Below, piece by piece: positions 23,716 through 31,811 of a stretch of 64,000 nt of DNA; positions within the stretch are counted from its first letter, which is position 1; every line of letters begins with the position of its first letter. This DNA comes from Rubricella sp038526735 (GTDB lineage: Bacteria; Pseudomonadota; Alphaproteobacteria; Rhodobacterales; Rhodobacteraceae), in assembly GCA_038526735.1 (NCBI GenBank), contig JBCBGM010000004.1, positions 1 to 64,000 on the forward strand, given 5' to 3'. A program made the translations under genes and the position numbers. The notes below the pieces were generated by a model that did no database searches, was not told the origin of the DNA, and saw only the letters and a list, made by a program, of their open reading frames with translations.

Positions 23716-25161
23716 CTAGATCTCCAGCAAGGTGTCATAGAGGGTGCGCAAAACGCTCAAGACCCGCGCGTTGGCCTCGTAGGCGGCCTCGATCGAGAGG
23801 AGCGTTTGCAGCTCGGTGTCGGTGTTCACTCCGACGGCATCACGCTCTTCGGCAGACAGAGTGGCGAGGCCAGCACTCGCGGCGGTGCTGGCATCCTCGC
23901 TCGCGAGGCGCTTGCCGGTGATCATATTGGCCAGCTGTGCCGCGTGGCCTGCGCTGTCTTTGGCGGCATCTGGCAAACCGTCGGGCGCGGTCGCGGCCTC
24001 GCGCAGGCTTTGGAGGAGCGCGTTGGGTAGCCTTGCAGTGGCGGAGGGTTGGGGCGCGGCGGTGCCCAGGCCATCGCGCAAGCGCCAGAGTGCGCCACCC
24101 TCTGAGACGTCCACGAGCGGGTTGAGCGTTAACCGTCCGGCGAGGCCTGCGACCGCGTTAAGGTTAATGGCGCTGTTGCGGTCTGCCAGAAGGCCGGGGG
24201 CGGTGGCGGCGCGGGTGGTGTCTGCTGCTTCCAGCCGGGTGGCAATGTCGGCGGCGAGGGCATCGATCCCGGCGAGGGCGACCACGGCATCCTCATCGCG
24301 CAGGGCAAAGGCCGCGCCTAGGGTGCCGCCGCCGAGGGTGCCGCGGGTCATGTCGATCTCGCGCCCGTTAACCAAGAGGCTCGCGGGAATACCGCCGTCA
24401 CCCCGCGCCTCGGACGGGATCGTGGGGGTGGGCGTGAAGCTTAGAGTGGCGGGTCGGGTGTCGAGCAGCACCACACCGCCGGTGCTGTAGAGAGAGACTT
24501 GCTCTCCCTCGCGTGGCACGACCTGCACCGGCACGATCCGATTAACCGTGTCGATCAGTCCGTCGCGCTGATCCAGCAGCGTGCCCACATCACGGCCGGA
24601 GGACTGAAAGGCGGTGATCTGTATGTTGAGGTCAGAGATGCGCTGCAGGCTGTCGCCCAGCGTTGCAACAGCGGTGGCGATCTGCCGGTCAGCGCTTTCG
24701 CGGACAGTGCCCAGCTGCTCTTCGGCGGCGTGAAAGCGCTGTACCAACAGGCTGAGTTGGTTGGCGACCGCGGTTTGCAGGCTGGCGCTTTCGGGGGTGG
24801 CGGCGAGAGCGGCAAAGGCGCTCTCGAGGGCCGCGATCTGAGCCGGAAAAGCCGTGACGTCGCCGGGTTTGCCAATCGCCCGCTCCACGTTGATCAAGCC
24901 CTGCTGGCGCAGGTCGCTGGCGGCGGCATCGGCATCGGCATCGCGGCGGAGTTGGGTCAGAACGGGGGCCTCGGCGCGGGTGATCTCGCGCACCTGCACG
25001 CCCAAAGAGACGCCGTTTTCCGCGCCGCTCACCTGGTCGATGCTGCGCCGCCCGTAGCCCGGTGTCGCGGCATTCGCGATATTCTCGGAGGTCGTGGCCG
25101 CCGCGCGTGCGCTGGCGGTCAGCCCCGAGAGCGAGAGGTTGAGGGCGGCGGAGAGGCTCAT
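23716..25161 (-). CDS. flgK: Flagellar hook-associated protein FlgK
   Basis: A 481-residue HAP1 protein. It begins MSLSAALNLSLSGLTASARAAATTSENIANAATPGY, with the ANAATPGYGRR motif of the rod-hook-HAP family. It ends with LSIEAAYEANARVLSVLRTLYDTLLEI, the C-terminal flg_bbr helix. FlgK is secreted by the type III export apparatus and forms the first junction layer on the hook. It follows flgE by 14 bp. Length is normal for Rhodobacterales. Confidence 0.93.
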   Translation of the reverse strand: MSLSAALNLSLSGLTASARAAATTSENIANAATPGYGRRSIDQVSGAENGVSLGVQVREITRAEAPVLTQLRRDADADAAASDLRQQGLINVERAIGKPGDVTAFPAQIAALESAFAALAATPESASLQTAVANQLSLLVQRFHAAEEQLGTVRESADRQIATAVATLGDSLQRISDLNIQITAFQSSGRDVGTLLDQRDGLIDTVNRIVPVQVVPREGEQVSLYSTGGVVLLDTRPATLSFTPTPTIPSEARGDGGIPASLLVNGREIDMTRGTLGGGTLGAAFALRDEDAVVALAGIDALAADIATRLEAADTTRAATAPGLLADRNSAINLNAVAGLAGRLTLNPLVDVSEGGALWRLRDGLGTAAPQPSATARLPNALLQSLREAATAPDGLPDAAKDSAGHAAQLANMITGKRLASEDASTAASAGLATLSAEERDAVGVNTDTELQTLLSIEAAYEANARVLSVLRTLYDTLLEI

Positions 25162-25175
25162 ACTTTAGCCCCAGA

Positions 25176-26492
25176 TCAGCGCTTGATGTTGGTGGTTTCC
25201 TGCAACATCTCGTCGACGGTCTGAATGATCTTGGCGTTCGACGAATAAGCGCGTTGCGTCTGGATCAGCTCGGTCAACTCAGCGGCCAGATCGGTGGTCG
25301 ATTCTTCGCGCGAGAACCCAACGATAGAGCCGGTGGGCCCATCGCCCGCATCCCACAGATAAAGGGATCCGGAGGTGCTGGAGAGGGCAAACGCCTGGTT
25401 ATCAAGGGCTGTCAGGCCGTTGAGGTTTGGCACATCAGCGATAGGGATTTGATAGAGGGTGCGCGAAAAGCCGGTGTTATAGACCGCCTTCAGGTGGCCC
25501 GAACTGTCCACCTCAATGGCGGAAAGCTGGCCCACGGGCGCGCCGTTCTTGTTGATGCCGCTCTGGGCAAAGCCGTCGGCAAACTGGGTGAGCAAGCTGC
25601 TGCCGTCACCGTTGCCGACGTTGAGCTCCATCACGCCACCGCCCACGGCGACGGTGATGAGGCCGGTTTCAGTGCTGAAAGACTCGGTGCCAATTGCGTT
25701 GGCGGCGGGGGTGACACTGGTCAGAAACCCGCCTGAGTCGCGCTCATCATCAAAGACGATGTCAAAGCGCGCGATCGGGTTGTTGGCGGTCGGCGTGGCG
25801 GTATCAGAAATCTCCAGCACCCACGCGTTTGAGCGGCCATCTGCCGGGATCACGGGGGTGAATTCGGCGGTCAAAAACTCGGAGGTGCCGAGGTTGCCGA
25901 AATACTCCAGCTCAGCAGAGAGCACATCGGGCGTCTCTCCCGCGAGCGTTGCGTCGGCGGGCAGGTTGATGCCCATCTCGATGCGTGTCGTCGGCTCAGA
26001 GCCAAGCTGGCTGGCACTCACGCGCACCGGCTCAAGCCCCGCCACCGTGTCGCGCGGCTGCTCTGTGATCGTGCCGTCTGCGTTGGCGGGCCAGCCCATC
26101 AGGACAAGGCCCGAGGGTGTTTTCAAAAGGCCGTCGGCATCGCGCTCAAACCCACCGGTTGAGGTGAGCATCAACGGCAGTTGCGCGGTGGAGCCGATAT
26201 CCTCGGCGCTGGTCACGGGCAGCATGCCGCGCCCGCTAATCGAGAGGTCTGTCGCGTTTTCAGTGGTGATCAGCGCACCCTTCGCCTCCACATCGCGAAA
26301 GCTTGTCACCGAGGTGCCACCGGCGGTGAAAGTCCCCCGCCCAGAGGTGCGCACGAGGGCAGAGAAATCCGTCTCTGACCTCTTGTAGCCGAAGGTGCCC
26401 GAGTTCGCGATATTGTCGGAAATCGTCGCGAGTTTAGAGGCGTTTACGTTCAGGCCGCTAACGCCTGCATTGAGCGAGGAGGAGATGGTCAT
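25176..26492 (-). CDS. flgE: Flagellar hook protein FlgE
   Basis: A 438-residue hook monomer. The start MTISSSLNAGVSGLNVNASKLATISDNIANSGTFGYKR carries the rod/hook N-terminal motif; the end is ELTELIQTQRAYSSNAKIIQTVDEMLQETTNIKR. A large central domain of diverged sequence forms the hook surface. Export is through the flagellar type III system and hook length is set by FliK (53.7 kb). A good CtrA-like site lies in the 82-bp gap upstream, so this gene may have its own promoter within the motB unit. Confidence 0.95.
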   Translation of the reverse strand: MTISSSLNAGVSGLNVNASKLATISDNIANSGTFGYKRSETDFSALVRTSGRGTFTAGGTSVTSFRDVEAKGALITTENATDLSISGRGMLPVTSAEDIGSTAQLPLMLTSTGGFERDADGLLKTPSGLVLMGWPANADGTITEQPRDTVAGLEPVRVSASQLGSEPTTRIEMGINLPADATLAGETPDVLSAELEYFGNLGTSEFLTAEFTPVIPADGRSNAWVLEISDTATPTANNPIARFDIVFDDERDSGGFLTSVTPAANAIGTESFSTETGLITVAVGGGVMELNVGNGDGSSLLTQFADGFAQSGINKNGAPVGQLSAIEVDSSGHLKAVYNTGFSRTLYQIPIADVPNLNGLTALDNQAFALSSTSGSLYLWDAGDGPTGSIVGFSREESTTDLAAELTELIQTQRAYSSNAKIIQTVDEMLQETTNIKR

Positions 26493-26543
26493 GTTGTGTC
26501 TCGTGCCGTTCTGTCACTGACACCAGAGCCTGTGGATCAGGTC

Positions 26544-26558
26544 TTAACATGCTCCTAA
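26544..26558. promoter_or_regulatory. CtrA-like site before flgE
   Basis: TTAA, seven bases, CTAA, matching the CtrA consensus TTAA-N7-TTAA at seven of eight positions. It lies 52 bp before the flgE start, between motB and flgE. CtrA control of flagellar genes is known in Alphaproteobacteria; the assignment here rests only on this match and its location. Confidence 0.45.
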
Positions 26559-26574
26559 TACACATTTTTCGCAG

Positions 26575-27420
26575 TTATTTCAGCGTGATATCAGACCTCA
26601 ACACGGTGATGACGATGCGCCGGTTGCGCGAATCAAGCGGATCATCAGTCATCGGGGCGCGGTCGGCCTCTCCGGTGATGCGGGCGATGCGGCCTTCGGC
26701 AACGCCGCGCTCAGTGAGCAGGCGTCGGACGGCGTGCGCGCGGTCGGCCGAAAGCTCCCAGTTGCTGTAATCGGCGCGCGCAAAGGGGCGGCCATCGGTG
26801 TGGCCCGAGATCGCAAGATCATTGGTCACGAGGGCCAGCACCTGCCCCACCACCTCAAGCAGGGCGACGAGGCGCGGCTCAGGCTCAGCGCTGCCGCTGG
26901 CAAAGATCGGCGCACCGTCGCGTTCAAAAATGTCGATGATCAGACCCTCGTCAGAAACCGTCGTCTCGATATGGCTGAGGGTCTCATCGGCCTTTAAGAC
27001 CTCCCCCGCAGCGGCGCGAAAAAGTTGCTCTACGAGGACTGTATCGAGCATCTCTTCGGGCTTTTCGGAGAGGTCGGGGGCGTGGCCAAGATCGCCGCGC
27101 GCCTCGTTGTCCTCAGAGGCGTGCATGCGCTCAGCGCCGGTACCGTTTCGCACCAGCTCTTCGTCAGCATAGATCGTGTCGCCGCCGAACGCGCCATCGC
27201 CGCCGCCACCTTGGCGGTGGATCGGAATGGCGGGCGCGAAATAATCCGCGATGCCCTGACGCTGCTCTTCGCTGGTGGCATTCAACAGCCACATCAGCAG
27301 AAAGAACGCCATCATCGCGGTCACGAAATCCGCATAGGCCACCTTCCAGGCGCCACCATGATGGCCCGCCTCCTGCACAATCTTACGCTTTTTAATAATG
27401 GTCACGCCAACGTCGGACAT
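26575..27420 (-). CDS. motB: Flagellar motor stator protein MotB
   Basis: A 281-residue stator subunit. One N-terminal membrane helix carries the proton-binding aspartate D31 in YADFVTAMMAFFLLMWLL. The C-terminal OmpA-like peptidoglycan-binding domain shows ISGHTDGRPF and NWELSADRAHAVRRLL. The ATG at 27420 begins the MSDVGVTIIKKRK cytoplasmic tail. Its partner MotA, with which it forms the ion channel that drives rotation, is not in the window. It is divergent from fliM, and the 134-bp gap should contain both promoters. Confidence 0.93.
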   Translation of the reverse strand: MSDVGVTIIKKRKIVQEAGHHGGAWKVAYADFVTAMMAFFLLMWLLNATSEEQRQGIADYFAPAIPIHRQGGGGDGAFGGDTIYADEELVRNGTGAERMHASEDNEARGDLGHAPDLSEKPEEMLDTVLVEQLFRAAAGEVLKADETLSHIETTVSDEGLIIDIFERDGAPIFASGSAEPEPRLVALLEVVGQVLALVTNDLAISGHTDGRPFARADYSNWELSADRAHAVRRLLTERGVAEGRIARITGEADRAPMTDDPLDSRNRRIVITVLRSDITLK

Positions 27421-27554
27421 CGGACCGCTCCACCCACTTTTCACCCAAGACCGACGCTGCGCCCAATTCCTGAAAGAAGGCTTAAGATCGCCGCCGGAAA
27501 CGGAGCGTTAACCTTCTTAGTGCTCGGATACGGCCACCAGCAGCGGAGAGTGGC

Positions 27555-28517
27555 ATGAGCGATAGCGTCCTTCTGAAAAAGATCAGCCGTCGGCGCGTGG
27601 GCCGTTCGCCGCTTGCAGGTCTCGATGACATCACCGCGCATCTGGGCGCTAAGCTGGAGGAGCGGCTGCGCAGGCTGCTGAAAACCATGACCGGCGCGAT
27701 GGTGATGGAGTGCGAGGTGCGCAAACTCTCGCGCGTGCTGGAGGATATCCCGGTGCCCGCCATGCTCGGGATCGTCGCCGTTGAGGGTTTAGAAACCTTC
27801 GCCCTCGTCAATGTCAGCTCTGATCTGGTGTATCATGTCGTCGATCTGCGCATGGGCGGTGATGCGGCGGAGGCCCCTGCCCCCACCGCGCGCAGCTTTA
27901 CCGCCATTGATGCCGCTCTTTCGGAGGGTTTTGTCGAGACGGTGATCGACTGCCTGCATATGGCCTTCAATTACGGGATGGGCGTGCCCTTGCCGCCGAT
28001 GATGTCGCTCAACCATATCGAGCAAAACATCACGCAGGTGCGGCTTGCGCCCGAAAACGCAGACGTGCTGGTGATCTCTTTCGCGCTCGATATTGGGGAG
28101 GCTGCGCGCCAGGGCGGGTTTGACCTGGTGCTGCCCCTCTCAGTGCTCGATGCCTTTCGCTCCGCCGCGCGCCGGATCGAGGCGCCCGAGCAAGAGGCGA
28201 TTGCGCGCAGCTTTTGGCGCTCTCACATGACCGAGGCCGCGCATCATGCGCGCATTGATGTGACCGGTGTGCTGCACCGTCTGTCTCTCACGCTGGATGA
28301 GGTTGAGAGCCTGCGCCCGGGCGATGTGCTAACCATCCCGGAGCTTGCGCTCAAATCCACCGAGATCCGCCTTGGGGGAGAGGCTGACCGGCTGGCCTTT
28401 GCCCAAAGCGAGATCGGGCAGTTCTCCGGCCACACGATGCTTAAACTTACCACGTCCCCCGATCCACGCATTACACAGTCTCTGCTCAAAGCGCTGGATG
28501 AGGGTGTTTTGGCCTGA
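27555..28517 (+). CDS. fliM: Flagellar motor switch protein FliM-like
   Basis: A 320-residue FliM-family protein. The middle domain covers roughly residues 40-220 (EERLRRLLKTMTGAMVMECEVRKLSRVLEDIPVPAMLGI). The C-terminal SpoA/FliN-like domain is near 240-310, with VESLRPGDVLTIPELALKSTEIRLGGEADRLAFAQSEIG. It sits in the C-ring and sets rotation direction or stopping in response to CheY-type signals. It stands alone on the plus strand, divergent from motB, and marks the left edge of the flagellar part before the TRAP genes. FliG and FliN are not seen nearby. Confidence 0.88.
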   Translation: MSDSVLLKKISRRRVGRSPLAGLDDITAHLGAKLEERLRRLLKTMTGAMVMECEVRKLSRVLEDIPVPAMLGIVAVEGLETFALVNVSSDLVYHVVDLRMGGDAAEAPAPTARSFTAIDAALSEGFVETVIDCLHMAFNYGMGVPLPPMMSLNHIEQNITQVRLAPENADVLVISFALDIGEAARQGGFDLVLPLSVLDAFRSAARRIEAPEQEAIARSFWRSHMTEAAHHARIDVTGVLHRLSLTLDEVESLRPGDVLTIPELALKSTEIRLGGEADRLAFAQSEIGQFSGHTMLKLTTSPDPRITQSLLKALDEGVLA

Positions 28518-28534
28518 GGGCGCTGCATCTTTCC

Positions 28535-28619
28535 ATCCTGTGACCGCTTGACAGGATCACCCTGATCGCTGAACGCTTGGGGCAGGCACGTTAAGAGGCC
28601 ACCCACGCAAACTTGCGTG
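28535..28619 (+). promoter_or_regulatory. Cluster of palindromes before the TRAP operon
   Basis: Three perfect dyads occur in 85 bp: ATCCTGT/ACAGGAT with a 9-bp spacer (28535-28557), GATCA/TGATC with a CCC centre (28555-28567), and CACGCAA/TTGCGTG with a 2-bp centre (28604-28619). A TTGACA box (28548-28553) overlaps the first dyad, but the -10 position (GAACGC) is poor. The last dyad ends 22 bp before the GTG start, a good place for a repressor operator. Confidence 0.45.
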
Positions 28620-28641
28620 AACCATAGGGGAGATGTTGCGC

Positions 28642-29235
28642 GTGATCGCTTTGACGATGCCACTGCGCGCGCTGTTTGAGGTCAATTCGCGTCTGCTGGC
28701 CATCGGGCGATGGATTGCGGGCGTGCTCATCGGACTGATGACAGCCGTGATTTTGTACCAAGTGCTGATGCGCTACGCCTTCAATGCGGCACCCACCTGG
28801 TCAGAAGAGGCGGCGCGCTTCATGATGTTGTGGATGACCGGGCTGATCGCGCCCTCGGGCTATCGCTGGGGCGGGTTCGTGGCGATTGACACGGTAGTGC
28901 GAGTGTTGCCACGGGTTGCCGCAACGCTCCTGTCGCTGTTCTTGCTGGTGCTGGCTTTCACGGTGCTGGTGATCGGCCTCTCCATCGGGATCGACGAGGT
29001 CACGGGGTTCGCGGGCAGCTTCAAGACCGCTGCCCTCTACTACCCAGTGTTTGGGGCGGAGGGGCTGGAGTTTGAGAAAATGCCCCGCTCCTGGATGATG
29101 CTCTCGCTCGTGGTGGGCGTGGCACTGATGATCTCGGTCAACGTCGAGCTGATCCTGCGCACCCTCATCGCGTTCTTGTCGCCAGAGACCAAAACGCCGG
29201 TCGACACCGCAGCCTTCTCGGCGGGAGCGGACTGA
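28642..29235 (+). CDS. TRAP transporter small permease (DctQ type)
   Basis: A 197-residue DctQ-type subunit of a tripartite ATP-independent periplasmic transporter, with four hydrophobic segments (WIAGVLIGLMTAVILYQVLM, then RFMMLWMTGLIAPSGY and two later ones). The RYAFNAAPTWSEEAARFMM stretch is the family hallmark. I placed the start at GTG 28642, because AGGGGAG sits nine bases before it; an ATG at 28633 would leave no spacing. It overlaps the large permease by one base (TGATG). It works with the DctM and DctP genes that follow to bring in an organic acid or sugar derivative using a sodium gradient. Confidence 0.88.
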   Translation: MIALTMPLRALFEVNSRLLAIGRWIAGVLIGLMTAVILYQVLMRYAFNAAPTWSEEAARFMMLWMTGLIAPSGYRWGGFVAIDTVVRVLPRVAATLLSLFLLVLAFTVLVIGLSIGIDEVTGFAGSFKTAALYYPVFGAEGLEFEKMPRSWMMLSLVVGVALMISVNVELILRTLIAFLSPETKTPVDTAAFSAGAD

Positions 29236-30545
29236 TGCTGGTTTTCTTCCTCCCGCTGTTTTTGCTCTTCCTGCTGATCGGCTTGCCCGTCTTCTTCGGC
29301 CTGCTGGCAGCCCCCGGCCTGCTGATCTGGTGGGATGCGCTGTTGAACGACAACCCGCGCTTTATGCGGGACATCACGCTCTTGTACCGCAACGTCTACA
29401 ACGGGATGGACAGCACCCCGCTCATGGCGATCCCGTTTTTCATGCTCGCGGGCGAGATGATGAACCGGGGCGGGATTACCAACCGCCTCGTCGAATTCTC
29501 CCAGTCGCTGATCGGGCATTTTCGGGGCGGCCTGGCGCATGTGAATGTTCTCTCCTCGATGCTGTTTGCGGGGATGTCTGGCTCTGCCGTGGCCGACACC
29601 TCTGCGCTTGGCTCGATGCTGATCCCGGCGATGGAGAAGCAGGGCTATACCCGCAAATTCGCCGCCGCGATCACCGCGGCCTCGTCAGTCATTGGGCCGA
29701 TCATCCCGCCCTCGGGCATCATGATCATCTACGCCTATGTGATGGAGGTGTCGGTCAAAGACCTCTTCGCGGCGGGCCTCGTACCGGGGATTTTGGTGGG
29801 GCTCGGCCTGATGCTCGTTACGAAGATCATGGCCGACAAATATGACTTCCCGGTCGCGAGCGAGCGGGCGACGTGGAAAGAGAGCGGTCAGGCCACCTTG
29901 CGCGCCTTCTTCCCGCTGATGACCCCGGTGATTATTCTGGGCTGCATCCTCTCGGGCGTGACTACCCCGACGGAGGCCTCGGCGCTGGCGGCGGCCTACG
30001 CCCTTTTCGTCTCGATCTTCATCCTGCGCTCGATGACTTGGCGCGATGTGCCGGATGTGCTCAAGCGCGCCGCGCTCGCCTCTGCCGTCGTGCTGTTACT
30101 CGTTGGCGCTGCGATGGCCTTTAAAACCGTCGTCTCCCTCAGCCGCGCACCGGAGAGTATGGCCGGCTTCGTGCTGTCGCTGTCGGACAACCCGCTGGTG
30201 CTGCTGTTCCTCATCAACCTCTTGCTGTTCATCGTCGGTATGTTCCTCGATGCAGGCCCCGCGATCATCATTCTCGGACCGATCCTCGGGCCGATTTTCG
30301 TGAGCCTTGGCGTCGATCCGATCCACTTTGCGATCATCATGTCGGTGAATCTGACCGTGGGGCTGGCAACGCCGCCCATGGGGCTTGTATTGTTCGTTGC
30401 AAGCTCCGTCTCAGGCGAACGGGTTGAGACGATCTCGAAGGCGATCTTGCCATTCTTGGCGGTGGAGGTGCTTGTGATCTTCCTCATCACCTACGTCCCC
30501 GCCATCTCGCTCACCGTGCCGCGCCTCTTGGGCTACACCGGCTGA
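29235..30545 (+). CDS. TRAP transporter large permease (DctM type)
   Basis: A 436-residue DctM protein with about twelve hydrophobic segments, beginning MLVFFLPLFLLFLLIGLPVFFGLL. MSGSAVADTSALGSMLIPAME and AASSVIGPIIPPSGIMIIYAY are diagnostic conserved loops; the second half repeats the pattern with VNLTVGLATPPMGL. It is the ion-coupled transport channel. It is coupled to dctQ by a one-base overlap and is followed after 63 bp by the binding-protein gene. Confidence 0.93.
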   Translation: MLVFFLPLFLLFLLIGLPVFFGLLAAPGLLIWWDALLNDNPRFMRDITLLYRNVYNGMDSTPLMAIPFFMLAGEMMNRGGITNRLVEFSQSLIGHFRGGLAHVNVLSSMLFAGMSGSAVADTSALGSMLIPAMEKQGYTRKFAAAITAASSVIGPIIPPSGIMIIYAYVMEVSVKDLFAAGLVPGILVGLGLMLVTKIMADKYDFPVASERATWKESGQATLRAFFPLMTPVIILGCILSGVTTPTEASALAAAYALFVSIFILRSMTWRDVPDVLKRAALASAVVLLLVGAAMAFKTVVSLSRAPESMAGFVLSLSDNPLVLLFLINLLLFIVGMFLDAGPAIIILGPILGPIFVSLGVDPIHFAIIMSVNLTVGLATPPMGLVLFVASSVSGERVETISKAILPFLAVEVLVIFLITYVPAISLTVPRLLGYTG

Positions 30546-30608
30546 CACATCACTGAGACACCTGAAATATAACAACAAAAAAACTGACACCAACTGGGAG
30601 AAAAGAAC

Positions 30609-31676
30609 ATGAAACTCAAAAGCCTTGTAAAATCAGCGGCCATTGCGGCCGTGATGGCCAGCGGCGCGATCACCGCCGCAAGTGCCCAGCAATACACGCT
30701 GCGCGCCACCGCCAACTCCAACGAAAATGACGAAGATTACGACGGCCTCGTCGTCTTTAAAAACTTTGTTGAGAGCGCCTCGAACGGCGCGATTGCGGTT
30801 GAGCTTTTCATCGGCACGCAGCTTTGCTCCAACGGGGCGGAGTGCTTGCAGGGTGTCGCGGATGGCTCCATCGACATTTACGTGTCCACCTCGGGCGGCG
30901 CGTCGGGCATCTTCCCGTACGTGCAGGTCCTTGATCTGCCGTACTTGATGGCGGACGATCGCGTCGCTGAGTACGTGATGACCAACACCGACTTCGTGCG
31001 CACCATGCGCGAGATGGCGCTGGAAGACTCTGGCGGCACAATCCGCCTGATGACCATCGGCAACACGGGCGGCTGGCGCAACTTCGCCAACACCCAACGC
31101 CGCGTGGCAGAGCCAGGTGACATGGAAGGGCTGAAGATCCGCACCGTGGTCGCCGACCTGCCGCAAGAGCTGGTCCGCGCGCTCGATGCCTCCCCCACCC
31201 CGATCCCGTGGCCGGAGCTGTTCACCTCGCTGCAAACCGGCGTGGTTGAGGGCTCCAAGAACGGCATCACCGACATCATGGGCATGAAGTTCCCGGATGC
31301 GGGCCTGCAGTATGTCACCCTCGACGGTCACGCCTACATGGGCGCGCTGTGGTACATGAACAACGAGCAGTTCATGGGCATGGACGAGGGCCTGCGCCGC
31401 GTCGTGATGAACGGCTTTTACGCGCTCCAGCAGGCGACGTTTGCGTCACCCAAGCGCAAGTCGATCCCGGCCTATGAAGAGTTCGTCGCGGGTGGGGGTG
31501 ACCTCTACGTGCCGACCCCGGCCCAGAAAGCTGCCTTCGCAGAGGCAGCCGCCCCGGTCTACAGCTGGTTTGAAGCCAATGTGGACGGCGGCCCCGAAAT
31601 CCTCGCCGCCCTCCGTGAAGCGGTGGCAGAGGCAGAGGCCGACATCGGTGCCGCAATGGATGCCGATATCAACTAA
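30609..31676 (+). CDS. TRAP transporter substrate-binding protein (DctP family)
   Basis: A 355-residue periplasmic receptor. The signal peptide is MKLKSLVKSAAIAAVMASGA through ITAASA, followed by the mature QQYTLRATANSNENDEDY. The ligand-carboxylate-binding arginine of the family falls in GLKIRTV (R178). The ligand is probably an organic acid or a sugar acid but cannot be named. GGGAG precedes the ATG. A hairpin terminator ends the unit. In this cluster the binding protein comes last, an order (QMP) that is less common than P-Q-M but known. Confidence 0.9.
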   Translation: MKLKSLVKSAAIAAVMASGAITAASAQQYTLRATANSNENDEDYDGLVVFKNFVESASNGAIAVELFIGTQLCSNGAECLQGVADGSIDIYVSTSGGASGIFPYVQVLDLPYLMADDRVAEYVMTNTDFVRTMREMALEDSGGTIRLMTIGNTGGWRNFANTQRRVAEPGDMEGLKIRTVVADLPQELVRALDASPTPIPWPELFTSLQTGVVEGSKNGITDIMGMKFPDAGLQYVTLDGHAYMGALWYMNNEQFMGMDEGLRRVVMNGFYALQQATFASPKRKSIPAYEEFVAGGGDLYVPTPAQKAAFAEAAAPVYSWFEANVDGGPEILAALREAVAEAEADIGAAMDADIN

Positions 31677-31683
31677 GTGAAGC

Positions 31684-31717
31684 GGGCGGCTCCGAGGTTC
31701 GGGGCCGCCCATTCTTT
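31684..31717 (+). terminator. Terminator of the TRAP operon
   Basis: GGGCGGC (31684-31690) and GCCGCCC (31704-31710) form a seven-pair stem 8 bp after the dctP stop and are followed by ATTCTTT. The orientation and position fit an intrinsic terminator with an imperfect T-run. Confidence 0.7.
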
Positions 31718-31740
31718 ACGACTTTAAAGAGTATTGGCTC

Positions 31741-31792
31741 TTGAGATCACGTTTCATGATTTCAAGTTTGAGGTCACACCCTGTGACCACAA
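31741..31792. promoter_or_regulatory. Two tandem 25-bp dyads before the ORF6N gene
   Basis: Two sites share left arm TTGARRTCAC, a 5-bp spacer and right arm RTGAYYWCAA: 31741-31765 and 31768-31792. Their starts are 27 bp apart. The second ends 20 bp before the ATG, just upstream of the AAAGGAG ribosome binding site, so a protein bound here would block the promoter or leader. A third copy with the same spacing is inside the gene (31971-31995). The most natural reader is the ORF6N protein itself. Confidence 0.6.
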
Positions 31793-31811
31793 ACAAAGGA
31801 GCGTAGGGTCG

